From: Nemertoderma westbladi
Taxonomy: Eukaryota > Xenacoelomorpha > Nemertodermatida > Nemertodermatidae
Assembly: GCA_032718475.1 (NCBI GenBank)
Contig: JAUCBJ010005164.1
Location: 1 to 64,000, forward strand
DNA: 64,000 bases
Direction of reading: 5' to 3'
The translations under genes were made by a program, and so were the position numbers. Below are positions 46,915 to 58,481 of this stretch, piece by piece. The notes under the pieces are model-generated. The model ran no database searches. It saw only the letters and a list, made by a program, of their open reading frames with translations, and had not been told where the DNA came from. Every line of letters starts with the position of its first letter. The stretch's first letter is position 1.

Positions 46915-46975
46915 GCGGCGCCGGTCAAACATTCGTTTATGTCGTCGCAGTTATTCACTCCATCGCCGGTGTATC
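46820..46975 (-). CDS. EGF gene exon e4 (cassette type E5), at the head of the second 106-bp array
   Basis: 52 codons to the first donor, phase 1 in and out, acceptor TTGTTGCTAG, donor GTAGGT. The protein is the same as e9. It is preceded by a 12.7-kb intron and joined to e3, giving CTCRQGYTGDGVNNC. Confidence 0.9.
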
Positions 46976-48398
46976 CTAGCAACAAAATGTAGTTTCGTTA
47001 AAACCTTTGATTTACAGTATGTATCCTAGCACCAATATCTGGCCGGGCTACAATGCTCAGTCAATGTTCTTTCAAGCTGCTAAGTCCGACACAGACTAGA
47101 GTAAAGCTTGGTCTTTTATTGATACGGCTAAGTACCCAGTGCTCTACATAACTACCATCTTGTGCGCATAAATTAATTATTAATCGTATCGAATATATTA
47201 TTTATTACACAGAACAGGGTCCTCGAGTTTGTAAAACTCAGTGATTAATAATATGACTCTAATTCACACCATCCAATTATTGGTATATAGAGAGCATTGT
47301 GTTCATAAATAACGTGATCTGCAACAGGCAATTAATAAGTTCAGTGGCGATTTGTTGTAAATTAATTAATGAAGTTTAGTATACGATGGGCACTCAGCTG
47401 TACTATTGTATTGATACAGTACATACTGTACACATAACCCTGTAGACGACTACTAACTAATATATCTTGTAAACTGCCGCTACAGTAGCTAAAGTTCGAT
47501 AATTCCATTCACTTCTGACTATATCAACGCATAGCTTTATTACTTTAAAAAATTGGAAAATTAATTTGTTCGATCCTTTTAAAAGTACAAAAGTAATCGT
47601 TAGGCCCAGATTAACGATTATATTTTTGTGTAATCTGTTGTTTATTCAGGTATTAATTGTTGTAAGTATATCGTAATAGATAAACACCATATTCGGGAGT
47701 TACCTTGGCCCGACTGCATGAAAAAAAGTAAAAAATATGGTGAATTGATTGATTTACTGTATATTTACGGTATTTAAATAACTCGTGATGTTCAGATGTA
47801 CCCCAGTGTGTAAATATAAACCTCCTTATGTCTTTGTAATAATTTAGTGATCTTATTAAACTACAGTACCGGTACATCATCCACGAGTTTTTCTATGAAT
47901 CGTTATTTGCAATCGTATTATATAACTTTTCGCAAATTACTTTTTAACAATATTTATGAAGCAGTTTGAATAGCTTCCTATCACATAGTGTACCTGTTCA
48001 CACCTAAATTTTAGTTTTGCTTTTGAGGGAACAATTTCGTGGAAAAAAATTTAAAACTGTTAACAATTGTGTCAAAAAACTGTATGCTTTGTGGGCTAAG
48101 CTACAATGGGCGACGGTGGCCACGGACGAAGGTGACTCTCGGGTGACGGTATCTCACTCATTCGATTCGGATGAGGTTAGAAATAGGTTATACATGGAAG
48201 GGTGCAATTTGAGTGCCGTTAAATAAACGAACGTTTGCAAGTCAAAGTCAGTCATTTTAAGCCAATAAAATCAAATTGTTTTCGCGCTGAACACGATGTT
48301 ATGACAATCAATCTCGTGGATGATTAAGTAGTTTAGGTAAACTTGCCTGTATTATTTATACTGCCAATTAATAATAATCTACTCGTTATTAGATCGCC
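46976..48398. other. Large host intron, segment upstream of the anoctamin gene
   Basis: A 69-residue frame at 48017-48226 is not recognisable. No TATA box or repeat stands out. Confidence 0.5.
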
Positions 48399-50921
48399 AT
48401 GTATAATACTTCGGTTAGTCTCGAGATGGGCCACAACATTAGTACGGGAGATGGTGACAATTCTTCGCTCTATTTCGAAGGGGGAAATAAAAAAATCGAC
48501 TATGTTTTCGTCTATAAATCCAAAGATTTTGAATCCGGCAAAGTGGCAGAAATGCGAGAGAATTTCAGAGAAGATATCGAGGAGATAGGAATAGAGGTTG
48601 AGGTTGATGACGGTGATGAGTCTGACGGCGACAAACGAATTCGTTGCTACAAACTCCACGCGACATGGGAACTTCTATGTAAATTCGCTGAGATTTTAAA
48701 ATTAATGATGCCATTGAAAGTCCATGAAATAAAGACGCATAAGGACATTTTTATTGCTCGTAAAATGCACGACATACTTTTCACCAACGAAGACCATCGA
48801 AAAATGGCTCCATTCAAAATTGCCAAAGCTGCTGACTTTATGACTGAACCGAGGGATATGTTTTTTACTTCCACCCAGAGGAGCCAGCTGCTCTGGGCAG
48901 CTCTCCAGTGCTATAACAAATATGATGGTAATAGTGATGATGATAACTTTGAGGTCAAACCTGATATCAAAACTCTCCTAACCAACGGCACCTTCAAAGA
49001 GGCCTACCCACTACATGATGGTGATTACGATGAATATTCTGGTCAGAAGGGTAGAAAGTGGCTACTTGAAAACTGGGCAACTTTACGTAAAGTGCGTAAC
49101 AAGCAACCATTAGAGGAAATTAAGGCGTATTTTGGAGAGAAATTTGCCATATATTTCTCATGGTTGGGTTATTACACATTTATGTTAATATTCCCAGCCA
49201 TAGTTAGCATTGGTGTTTTTATGTACGGTCTTGTTTCCTCAATAATGATCGATGACGACTTGAGTAAGGAAGTATGTGGTGATGACGTAGGCAATATTAC
49301 TATGTGCCCTCTTTGCGACTCTGTCTGTCCTTATTGGCACCTAAGGGACAGTTGTAATACCTTGGCGACTTATCCGATATTTAACAACGAGGCCAGCATA
49401 TTGTTTTCTATCTTTATGGTCCTTACCGTCACATTATTTTTGGAATTGTGGAAAAGAAACCAGAATGAGATAAATTACGATTGGGATTTGTTTTACTTTG
49501 AAGAAGGAGATCGTCCAGAGTTTGAGGCCAAGGCTAAACATTCTCGAGTCAACCAGGTTACTCAGTCTATCGAGCCCTTTGTTCCACGTCTATGTAAATG
49601 GTCGAGGCTATTGGGTGTGATTTTAGTTACGTTTCTGATGATACTAGTTGTTGTTGCAGCTGTGTTTGGTATAATTCTATACCGTATCAGCGTCGCTCTG
49701 GCATTCTCACAACGGTTCTCTCCACAAACGTCTTCAAACCTAGTAGGTGTCACCTCTGGCATTATTAACTACATCGGGATAAAAATTTTAGGTACGATTT
49801 ACGAAAAAATTGCTTGTTGGTTAACAGTCCTAGAATGCCAGAGAACTGATGCTAGGTATGAAAAGAGTTACACACAAAAGCTGTTTCTCTTTCAGTTCGT
49901 TAACAACTATGCTTGCTTATTTTACATAGCTTTCATCAAAGGCAAATTGCAAAAGTTGCCTAATCAAATATTCAAGATAGGTGGTACAAAGGGTAATGAG
50001 GCATGCGACGCTAATGGGAGCTGTATGACAGATCTGCTTATCCAATTGGCAACCCTGATGGCCTGCGAGGCTCTGCAGGATAATATTGTGGAATATGTCA
50101 TGCCAATAGCCATGAATTACCTCCGCAGAAAATGCGACTGTAACTTCACCAAGAACGCTGAGAACCTCAGCCAATGGAAAATAGATTACCGTCTTCAACC
50201 TCAGGACATATTAGGCCTGTTTGATGAGTATATCAAGATGGTAATCCAGTTCGGATACGTCACTATTTTCGTAGTCGCCTTCCCATTGGCTCCACTACTG
50301 GCGCTTATAAATAACATCCTAGAAATCAGATTGGATGCTAATAAGTTTATCAAGCACTATCGTCGACCTTTCCCAGACAGGGCCCAAAATATCGGAGTGT
50401 GGTTGCGAATACTTAAGGGGGTAACTGCGATCAGCGTGGTATCGAACGCTTTCATCATCGCGTTCACCTCCGATATAATAACTCAGGAGGTCTATAAACG
50501 GGCGGTCAGTCCTACGGGAAGCATGGTCGGATATACCAACCACTCACTATCCATATTCTACGTCAAGGATTTCCTACCGGGCCAGATGCCTAATCGCAAT
50601 CTTACCAAGGGCTTCGGTGATTCAGACATAATTGAACCGGAGACGTGCCGTTTCCACGGTTACTACGCCCACTCAGGTGAGCCGGGCACCTCAGAATCGA
50701 CTTACACTCTGACGACATTCTATTGGCACTCGATGGCGGCCAATCTAGCTTTCGTTATCGCTTTCGAGCATGTCGTCTTCCTCTTGCAGGTGGCGTTGGC
50801 CTACGCCATTCCTGATATGCCGGGACACGTGGCAAAGAGTTTGAAAAGGAGGCAGGAACGCCAAGGTAACGCTTTGAACATGGCTTTCGTCACTAACAAC
50901 AATGAAAGACAGTTATTTTGA
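48399..50921 (+). CDS. Anoctamin (TMEM16) family protein, intronless
   Basis: 840 residues, a normal length for the family of calcium-activated chloride channels and lipid scramblases. The N-terminal 240 residues form the cytosolic dimerisation domain (YVFVYKSKDF, QRSQLLWAALQC). About ten membrane segments follow: residues 248-278, 334-351, 405-428, on to 778-802. A cysteine-rich loop follows the first. The signature NYACLFYIAFIKGKL and IQFGYVTIFVVAFPLAPL and EIRLDANKF are clear. Calcium-site equivalents: E565, E610, E642 and D646 are kept, N650 of TMEM16A is D561, and E705 is K613. The gene lies opposite to the host in a 12.7-kb intron; the lack of introns suggests a retrogene. The first ATG is used as start. 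Subfamily assignment is not possible by eye. Confidence 0.95.
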   Translation: MYNTSVSLEMGHNISTGDGDNSSLYFEGGNKKIDYVFVYKSKDFESGKVAEMRENFREDIEEIGIEVEVDDGDESDGDKRIRCYKLHATWELLCKFAEILKLMMPLKVHEIKTHKDIFIARKMHDILFTNEDHRKMAPFKIAKAADFMTEPRDMFFTSTQRSQLLWAALQCYNKYDGNSDDDNFEVKPDIKTLLTNGTFKEAYPLHDGDYDEYSGQKGRKWLLENWATLRKVRNKQPLEEIKAYFGEKFAIYFSWLGYYTFMLIFPAIVSIGVFMYGLVSSIMIDDDLSKEVCGDDVGNITMCPLCDSVCPYWHLRDSCNTLATYPIFNNEASILFSIFMVLTVTLFLELWKRNQNEINYDWDLFYFEEGDRPEFEAKAKHSRVNQVTQSIEPFVPRLCKWSRLLGVILVTFLMILVVVAAVFGIILYRISVALAFSQRFSPQTSSNLVGVTSGIINYIGIKILGTIYEKIACWLTVLECQRTDARYEKSYTQKLFLFQFVNNYACLFYIAFIKGKLQKLPNQIFKIGGTKGNEACDANGSCMTDLLIQLATLMACEALQDNIVEYVMPIAMNYLRRKCDCNFTKNAENLSQWKIDYRLQPQDILGLFDEYIKMVIQFGYVTIFVVAFPLAPLLALINNILEIRLDANKFIKHYRRPFPDRAQNIGVWLRILKGVTAISVVSNAFIIAFTSDIITQEVYKRAVSPTGSMVGYTNHSLSIFYVKDFLPGQMPNRNLTKGFGDSDIIEPETCRFHGYYAHSGEPGTSESTYTLTTFYWHSMAANLAFVIAFEHVVFLLQVALAYAIPDMPGHVAKSLKRRQERQGNALNMAFVTNNNERQLF

Positions 50922-50930
50922 TAAAACATT

Positions 50931-51410
50931 TGTGGCGGCCACCCTAGAAACGTACCTTAACGTAGAGAACATAGTTCTGAGATAAACGCATTTAAAGTTT
51001 TTACCTTGAAAATTTTGTTAAATTTTTTAAATTTTTTAAAATTTTTTAGCAGCTGATTCTACATTCGCGATTTCAGCCAAATTCGGACAATTTCAGCCAA
51101 AATATGACTCACCCCCAGATGGCTGACTGATGTCCGAAGTCCAATTTTTCGTCCAAATATATGCCAATTTAAGCTAAAATCGGCCAATTTGAGTCAAAAT
51201 GAGCCAAATTAAAATTTTCAACTTTTTGACAAAAATGTCAAAAATTATTCGAAAAGTGTTTTAGAAAAACGGCCATATCTCACAAACCAAACAAGATCTC
51301 GCTTAGCCGTTTTCATTTTCGAATTCTACGGAAAATTCTGCATCGAATGAAGCAATAAAACAAAAATTGACATTCCTACGCTAAGGTCCGTTTCTAGGGT
51401 GGCCGCCACA
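50931..51410. mobile_element. MITE-like element at the 3' end of the anoctamin gene
   Basis: Ends are near-perfect 32-bp inverted repeats starting TGTGGCGGCCACCCTAGAAA (30 of 32 match). It begins 9 bases after the stop codon and contains AATAAA at 51354-51359, so it may supply the 3' untranslated region. Interior has AT-rich TTAAATTTTT repeats and no coding sequence. Confidence 0.85.
51354..51359 (+). promoter_or_regulatory. Candidate polyadenylation signal inside the MITE
   Basis: AATAAA about 430 bases after the anoctamin stop, within the inserted element. I see no canonical hexamer closer to the stop. Confidence 0.35.
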
Positions 51411-53366
51411 TTTGCTTAATTTACACTGGTATTTACACTGGTACTATATCCTATTTAATAATTAACTAAATAAAATTACCGATAAATTTATTATTAGATG
51501 ATTTGATACTTTGTGTCCCTGGTATTATATTGCACTATATTTTTCTATATATTATATACAATATTATTACATCATATATTTAATATCATTCATGTACAAT
51601 ATAGCTTTAGGCATTGATATATTAGTACAATATATTTGGACATATAGCATTTATTTACATGTATATATATTTATTTACATTAATTTTCAATTTACGTAAG
51701 ACCTGTGAGTAAGGCCAGTATGCTACGAGTATAATTATAATATATTTATTACCACTGGAGTTAATTTAAATTAATCTAGTGTTAATAATTCTCATTTATC
51801 TATATGCAGTTTATTTTTTTCATTTTATTATATCTGTGTAATGGTGATATTGTTTGCTTTAATACTACAGTATATAGTTGTATGGCATACATGTCATATA
51901 CTGTAGTATATCTATAGTGTCTAATATTGTATAATGTTGAGTTCGAGTTGCAATATATATTCTCAATGTTACCGACTTTTCTTTTCTGGCTAAAGTATAT
52001 ATACTGCATATGAGTATAGATAGCTCCACTAAATATTTATGTGAATTGCTAAACTCACCTAGTTTGTTACTCGTTAATATCGTACTGCGTACTACAATGT
52101 TATTATCGTACTGCGTACTACAATGTTATTATCGTACTGCGTACTACAATGTTATTATCGTACTGCGTACTACAATGTTATTATCGTACTGCGTACTACA
52201 ATGTTATTATCGTACTGCGTACTACAATGTTATTATCGTACTGCGTACTACAATGTTATTATCGTACTGCGTACTACAATGTTATTATCGTACTGCGTAC
52301 TACAATGTTATTATCGTACTGCGTACTACAATGTTATTATCGTACTGCGTACTACAATGTTATTATCGTACTGCGTACTACAATGTTATTATCGTACTGC
52401 GTACTACAATGTTATTATCGTACTGCGTACTACAATGTTATTATCGTACTGCGTACTACAATGTTATTATCCTACTGCGTACTACAATGTTATTATCGTA
52501 CTGCGTACTACAATGTTATTATCGTACTGCGTACTACAATGTTATTATCGTACTGCGTACTACAATGTTATTATCGTACTGCGTACTACAATGTTATTAT
52601 CGTACTGCGTACTACAATGTTATTATCGTACTGCGTACTACAATGTTATTATCGTACTGCGTACTACAATGTTATTATCGTACTGCGTACTACAATGTTA
52701 TTATCGTACTGCGTACTACAATGTTATTATTTGTGCTATCGCCTAAATTAATGACAAATAGTTAATATATTATAGTTGGTTATTGCAAAAAATGAAAAAA
52801 AAATCTTCAAGGGCTCAACTCATAACTATTGTTCCCATGGGCGGATTTAGGATATGTTACCGCAGCCGACCTACTCTTTCAATGGCGCACAATCCAGTTT
52901 GGCCGTCTTTTTTTCCGGATCCAACTCTATTTATACAGAACTAAAAGGCTCTCCAGACCAGGGAAGTAACAGGTAATAATAACCTGTCAAATAATGTTGG
53001 CCCCTATATTTGTGACAATATTAAATTCACGTGCTTTATCACAATAACCTTGGTATTATTTTTAAATTTTTTTAAATTTGCTGTTTATACGTGTATGTGA
53101 CATTTATTTTTTTACATACTTTTTACCCCGCATTTTATTTGGGGTGGGTAAAAAAGTAGTGTGAACAGGTAAGAATGATAGGCCTACATCAAGGTCACTT
53201 ACATCGGAAAGAGTGCCTTGTCAAGGGAACTGAAACAACATTTTTTTTCCAGTTTAGGAAACAGATTTAGTCCGGAGCAAATTTAATTCATAGACAGATA
53301 CAATACAAGCCATGGGTGGATAGTGCCACACTAGGTCTGTTCGATATCCTCAAAGACGATATTGGA
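51411..53366. other. Intronic region with 26-bp array
   Basis: Very AT-rich from 51411 to 52070, the 26-bp array, then unremarkable sequence. No gene recognised. Confidence 0.6.
52078..52731. repeat. 26-bp tandem array, about 25 near-identical copies
   Basis: Unit GTTATTATCGTACTGCGTAC plus TACAAT. The only variant noted is one CCTACTG. All three plus-strand frames are open through it because the unit lacks stops in any frame; these frames are not credible genes. It is not at an exon boundary. Confidence 0.95.
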
Positions 53367-54350
53367 GAAAAATATCGCGAGTAAAAATATCGAGAGTAAA
53401 AATATCGCGAGTAAAATACATTTTCATGGTAGCTTTCGAAGGTTAATAGTGTTTTCTTTGGTAGCTATAGTGTTTTTGCAAAAAAATGTTTATTCTTAAA
53501 TTGTAACTTTTTCGCTCAAATATAACTCAAAATCGGGAGAAAAAGTTACACTTTTTTCCCTAGAAAATAAAGTAACACATACGTTTGTATTGATTTTACC
53601 GGCGAAAAACGTAAAATTAAATATACTTGGTGGAATTTCTTAAATTTAATCTTAAATTAAATTAGAACACGGCGTAGAAAAGGTTTGCACGTAATTTGAG
53701 CAAAATCCATTCGCACACTCCGAAGTTATAGCAAATTTAGTGTCTACAATGTGCAAAGTGTACTCCAAAACGGAACTCAATATCCACCATTGAATTGAAT
53801 GTACTCTTCATTAATTAAAAACTCAACGTATAAGAATACAATTGAGGCAGTTAATACATAAGTAATATTTACTGATAATTCATTCATGATTTACTGATTT
53901 CGGAAAATAATACATTTACAATTTTAACTCTTTCACAATTTAACACCTCCACCTCCAGCTATATTGCCAGTTTAAACACTTCTGAAAACACAGAGGAAAA
54001 CTCAAAGTAGAGTGAGACACTAGAAACAAGTAATTCCTGCTTAGGTGTGTTGATGTGGTTCATTATCGTGGCTCTTGTGGTCGTAACTACTGGTGAAGTA
54101 TACTTTTCCGGAAATTTCCTTAAAATAACATATTTCCGGAAAACTATATATATCCCTATTTATAACACTATTTCGTTCATTCTTTTATTAAAGAATTGAG
54201 CAACAAAAAAAGTACCAATTTAAGAATAAAATTATGTATCACATGGGGAAAAAACGTAGAATATTTTTTCAATATCCTCTACACCCTGTATTAATTATTT
54301 GTTATAAATCATTGTTATTACTCGCGATATTTTTACTCGCGATATTTTTC
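53367..54350. mobile_element. Non-autonomous element with inverted ends built of a short repeat
   Basis: The left end GAAAAATATCGCGAGTAAAA (then ATATCGAGAGTAA) is inverted at the right end (TTACTCGCGATATTTTTACT, then CGCGATATTTTTC). Within each end the unit ATATCGCGAGTAAAA is itself repeated two or three times. About 984 bp, no transposase seen. Confidence 0.7.
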
Positions 54351-55245
54351 ATGTCCCACGCTTTGGGAATCACGACGATAATAGAAAACATCGCTTTCGC
54401 CAAGATCTAGATGAGAAATATGATGAACCTCATTCAATCTTATAATATATGTTTAACTATTTGGAATTTAATTGTTAATCAATCAATTTACTTACATTGT
54501 ATTTACTTATGTTATGATTTTGCTGGGGACTATTAGATTGTTAAGTCGGGGTCGACTTGGTAGAAGATAGCGTGGAAAATTTCGCGACGAATTAAATTTA
54601 ATAAACTAATAATTAATAACTATAATATTTAATAACTAACTAACATAAAGTAAAATTTTGCTATATTGTAATTGTAAATAACAATTTTGTTATTTATAGA
54701 GCGTAAAATTTTAACTGTTAAATTTTTTATGAATGTGCATTAATAAGAAATTAAATTTATGAGCATATTAATTTGATAAGCATGCTAATTCTGGACAATA
54801 TAATATATTCGGTTTAACTTAACAAATAATGAATGTAAATTATCTCAACGTATTGCCGCCTTTCATTACAAGCTAAACAGTAATTTCCATCCAAAATAGG
54901 AAAATGTGAGATTTCTTAAATTGTATATTATATTATAATACATACAAAGCTATCGTATTAACACACATAATTAATTAACTGGTCACCCATAACCATTAAA
55001 ATCTAAGTAGGACAAAGTGATATCTCCAACAAAATACGTACGACGTACGTTAAAAACAAATCATACGCAATAATACCTAAAGTCTAGTACAAACACACGT
55101 GTGCCGTGTGTCCAAGTCTAGTCATACTGTACGCATCTACAAGTGCATCCATAGGTTGGTAGTAGGTACGTCCGTGTCCAATAATACGCAAGTCCAAGTC
55201 CATCATAAGTAGCTCCAAATGCAATAATACGTACGTCTTAATCAA
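54351..55245. other. Intron region downstream of the LRR-like gene, nothing recognised
   Basis: AT-rich; weak TCCAAGTC/GTCCAAGT repetition at 55085-55245 only. Confidence 0.5.
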
Positions 55246-56937
55246 TCATAAGTCCTGCCAATAATCATACATGTCGTAACCGATGGACTCGTCTTCATTA
55301 GTGATAAACATATGTTGCAAATAGCTGCACCTTCGCCAAATAAAATCGATCAGCTGATCAATATAGTTAATGGACTCGCCGCCGGTACTCGTGATATAAA
55401 CACTTGTAAGGCCATCTAGATTGCCAGAATCAAATATTTCTTCCATATCCGACACTATATGATCGAATGAGGGTGAAGTAATATCTTCAATTTTAATACG
55501 AAGTTGAGTTAGTGATGGTAAATATTTCAGAGCTGTTATGAGACTCGAGTAACTTGACTCCAATAGTCGTAAGTCGAGAGAGAGAATGGAGTTGACACAA
55601 ACTATTTCATCTTCTCTCTGAAGCCTACAACCACTTAAAACCAAAGATTTTACATTAGGAAACAAACAAGACAATTGTGATAATGAGACTGACTCGTTGC
55701 AACCTGATAAACTGAAGGAGATGACCTGAGGCATGATAACTCCCTCATGGAAGCCCCGAGCGACAAGGTTGGGAGGATTGTGGGACATGTTTGCATCCAA
55801 AGACAATGAATATAACTTATCGAATTGTTTGAGCTTACGGAATAGGCCTGTTTCGGATTCATCGGTTATATTCCAACTCCAAAACAACTTGAGACTCTCC
55901 AAAGTATCCCGACAATAAGGAACAATGTACTCTAGATTCTTAGCAATAGGGACTCCCGGGCCGGTGTATAAAATATCTGCAGAGAACGGCCGGTCATAGA
56001 GATAAAAACTAGTGAAAGGAATTATCGGATTATGTTTCAAAGACAGTGGGAGCTGGAGCTGGTAACGGTGAATTAACTCATTGAGAAATTCCATGCTTCT
56101 ATCTACAATTACGGTGAAACGCGGGTGCATTAAATGAAAATCAACTAGAGTTTCAATAGTCAAATCATCACAGATACAGCCATCAAGAATTATGGTTCGC
56201 AGTTTCTCAAGTTTGGGCAGACAATAGAACAGAGCGAAGTCCAATCGACCCATAACGGAATCTGTAATGTGCAAAGTTTCAAGATTGGGACAAGAATTAG
56301 AGATGTTGCTAATAATCGTGAGATCTATATGGGAGAACTTAATCGTGGTGAGTTGAGGAAATTCACCAGAGAACGCAGACTCTAATATGAAGGGGTCAAA
56401 GAAGCCTGCAACTCTGGTGGTGTCCACTGTACGTAAAGCTACAGCCATCTTAGGAAACCATTCGATTAGAATAGGGACGATATCTTCAGGAAACTCTTTG
56501 AGAAATTCATCATCGAAAACCATATCAATAGGCCAAAAAGGCTTCAAACATTGCGATGGAAAAATATCGGAATAAATTTCCATAATTTCTTCAAGAGTTG
56601 GTTTCTCTCGCGGATGAATATTGTTCCAGTCAAACATCAGTTCCAGTTGATTGTAAGAAAGAATGTAAGCATGCAGCACATACTTATATATCTTAGTGAG
56701 GAGTTTGGGAGCCAAACCTTTGTGGAACCACTTCGATATGATGTCACTCTGGTCACCCTCGGTACTACGATCTGCAACGTTTCCCCACTTCCTACTTTCA
56801 GCAGTTACAATCCCGCGGGCCAACGATCGTATTAAGTTGGCCATGGCGATTTCCTGTAACGTCAGAAGACGGCAATCGGATTTCAGAATAACCGGTCCCT
56901 TTCCTTTAGCTTTACTCGCGTACCGGTAGGCACACAT
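55246..56937 (-). CDS. Intronless leucine-rich-repeat-like protein, possible Cullin-2 substrate receptor
   Basis: 563 residues without signal peptide or membrane segment. From about residue 190 to 530 irregular leucine-rich repeats of the long, intracellular type are visible (CPNLETLHITDS, LEKLRTIILDGCICDD, LFPNVKSLVLSGCRL, YLPSLTQLRIKI). Residues 26-36, TLQEIAMANLI, fit a BC-box ([S/T]-L-x-x-x-[C/A]-x-x-x-hydrophobic) as found in ZYG11- and LRR1-type Elongin-binding receptors of Cullin-2 ligases; this is inference. An F-box-like or unrelated N-terminus is an alternative. Same strand as the host, in the same intron as the anoctamin. A second methionine at residue 32 is a possible start. Confidence 0.8.
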   Translation of the reverse strand: MCAYRYASKAKGKGPVILKSDCRLLTLQEIAMANLIRSLARGIVTAESRKWGNVADRSTEGDQSDIISKWFHKGLAPKLLTKIYKYVLHAYILSYNQLELMFDWNNIHPREKPTLEEIMEIYSDIFPSQCLKPFWPIDMVFDDEFLKEFPEDIVPILIEWFPKMAVALRTVDTTRVAGFFDPFILESAFSGEFPQLTTIKFSHIDLTIISNISNSCPNLETLHITDSVMGRLDFALFYCLPKLEKLRTIILDGCICDDLTIETLVDFHLMHPRFTVIVDRSMEFLNELIHRYQLQLPLSLKHNPIIPFTSFYLYDRPFSADILYTGPGVPIAKNLEYIVPYCRDTLESLKLFWSWNITDESETGLFRKLKQFDKLYSLSLDANMSHNPPNLVARGFHEGVIMPQVISFSLSGCNESVSLSQLSCLFPNVKSLVLSGCRLQREDEIVCVNSILSLDLRLLESSYSSLITALKYLPSLTQLRIKIEDITSPSFDHIVSDMEEIFDSGNLDGLTSVYITSTGGESINYIDQLIDFIWRRCSYLQHMFITNEDESIGYDMYDYWQDL

Positions 56938-58481
56938 TGTCTACCGGTATTCCTAATAAATAACTTCTAATAACAAAGTACCGAACGGTAATTATAAAGA
57001 AAACCTAAACTGTACTCAGTACTATTTTAATTACAATACAAATATTTAATAAGGCTCGTTCGTTATTCAGATGTATGTTAATAAATAACAGAATGATGTT
57101 TTATTTAATTAGTGACAGTTTTATTTAGGTCAGTAGGGTTAAGGCCTGACCAACTAACCCTAACCAAAATAATAAACCAAATATACCCATAATAAAACAA
57201 TCATCCATTGATCCATAGCCTCAACAAATTCACTGTACCGTACAATCCCGTAAATTAAAAACAATTTAGTATTTTGTATTGGAGTATTGGTGTATTCAGC
57301 CAATTTAGGAACCGGTATTGTATTATTGTAAGTACCGGTACTTGAAACGTGACTGTACCGAACAGACGATTTATGGTAAGTTATTGCCAGCAGCAGCTAT
57401 GGGTTTCACGCTCTAGGGGCCTACCGCACACCTTAAACAAGCGTATTAGCAGCTTAATTAAACTGTTGGCCTAATTAAAATGGCCTCCCAATCCTACAAT
57501 CACTGAATCAATACTACAACAGCAGTAAGCCTACTGCAGAAATAAAATTCAAATTTCCCGCTTAAATGCTAAAAATCCAAATACAATTAATTTTTTCGCC
57601 ACAGATTGTGTCACATTGTACGAAAGTACTACAAATGTTAACGTTCGCATTGTACATATTATGTAGTTCAGTTGAGTAGCGAGGTTTCTGGCGCCCTGTG
57701 ACTGGCGCTAACCCCCTCCCCCCGCATTTTAAAAGATATATAATATTGCTTGCCTTATCCAACTACTGGTAAATATAAATAAGGCCCCAACACATTGTTA
57801 AATTATAAGAGAAAAGGCTGGCTGGGTGGATGACTGGGTCGGGGTGGAGGCATTATTGGAATGTGGCTGGGACTACAACGTTTAGATAATGTATGGCTTC
57901 CTTATCTTTATGCTTATAGACCGAATTTTCTAATTTGGCACCCTTCGCAAATAGACGCCCTGTAACACTTGTCCCCCTTAGTCGGCGTTAGAGCTTCGGG
58001 GCTGGCTAACCAAAACAATAAACGATCTCAATAACAATACAGCAGGGAAAGAAGCAGGTAACAGAGGCAAGCTTTTCTAACCAAAACAATAAACGATCTT
58101 GATAATAATATATGGAAATATATGGAGCAGGTTACAGGGGCGGGCTTCTCTATACAAAACAATGAACGATATCATTAACAGTACAGGGAAAGGAGCAGGT
58201 TACACCAGAAGCAGGCTTTTCTAACCAAAATAATAAACGATCGACTTACAGTATGTACATATATTGAAGGAAAGAAAACAGGTTATACAGAGTAGGCTTT
58301 TAAAGGGTAAGTAGGCTACTTAATATCAAAATTATGTAATTATAGATAATAAATTACGAACAGTATAGATAGTTACTACATTACATATCACAATCAGAAT
58401 CGATACGTTGTATTGCAGTACTGAATATGCACAAGTAAAGTCTATAAATTAATTCTCTGTAAGTCTGATATACAGTAGGAC
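56938..58481. other. Intron region upstream of the LRR-like gene, with 75-bp-scale repeats
   Basis: Many GTACCGGTA-like palindromes occur at 56930-57360, where a promoter of the LRR-like gene would lie, but none is a recognised element. From about 58010 to 58290 four imperfect copies of AACCAAAACAATAAACGATC with GGAGCAGGTTACAG appear; the same words occur inside the MITE at 23818-24043. Confidence 0.5.

Noticed and set aside
48017-48226. 69-residue plus-strand frame just upstream of the anoctamin gene
   Set aside because: Short, no domain, no support for splicing to the anoctamin start.
52010-52765. Three overlapping plus-strand frames of 200-251 residues
   Set aside because: All three frames of a 26-bp repeat are open; the protein would be a cyclic low-complexity sequence with no start context or homologues that I recognise.
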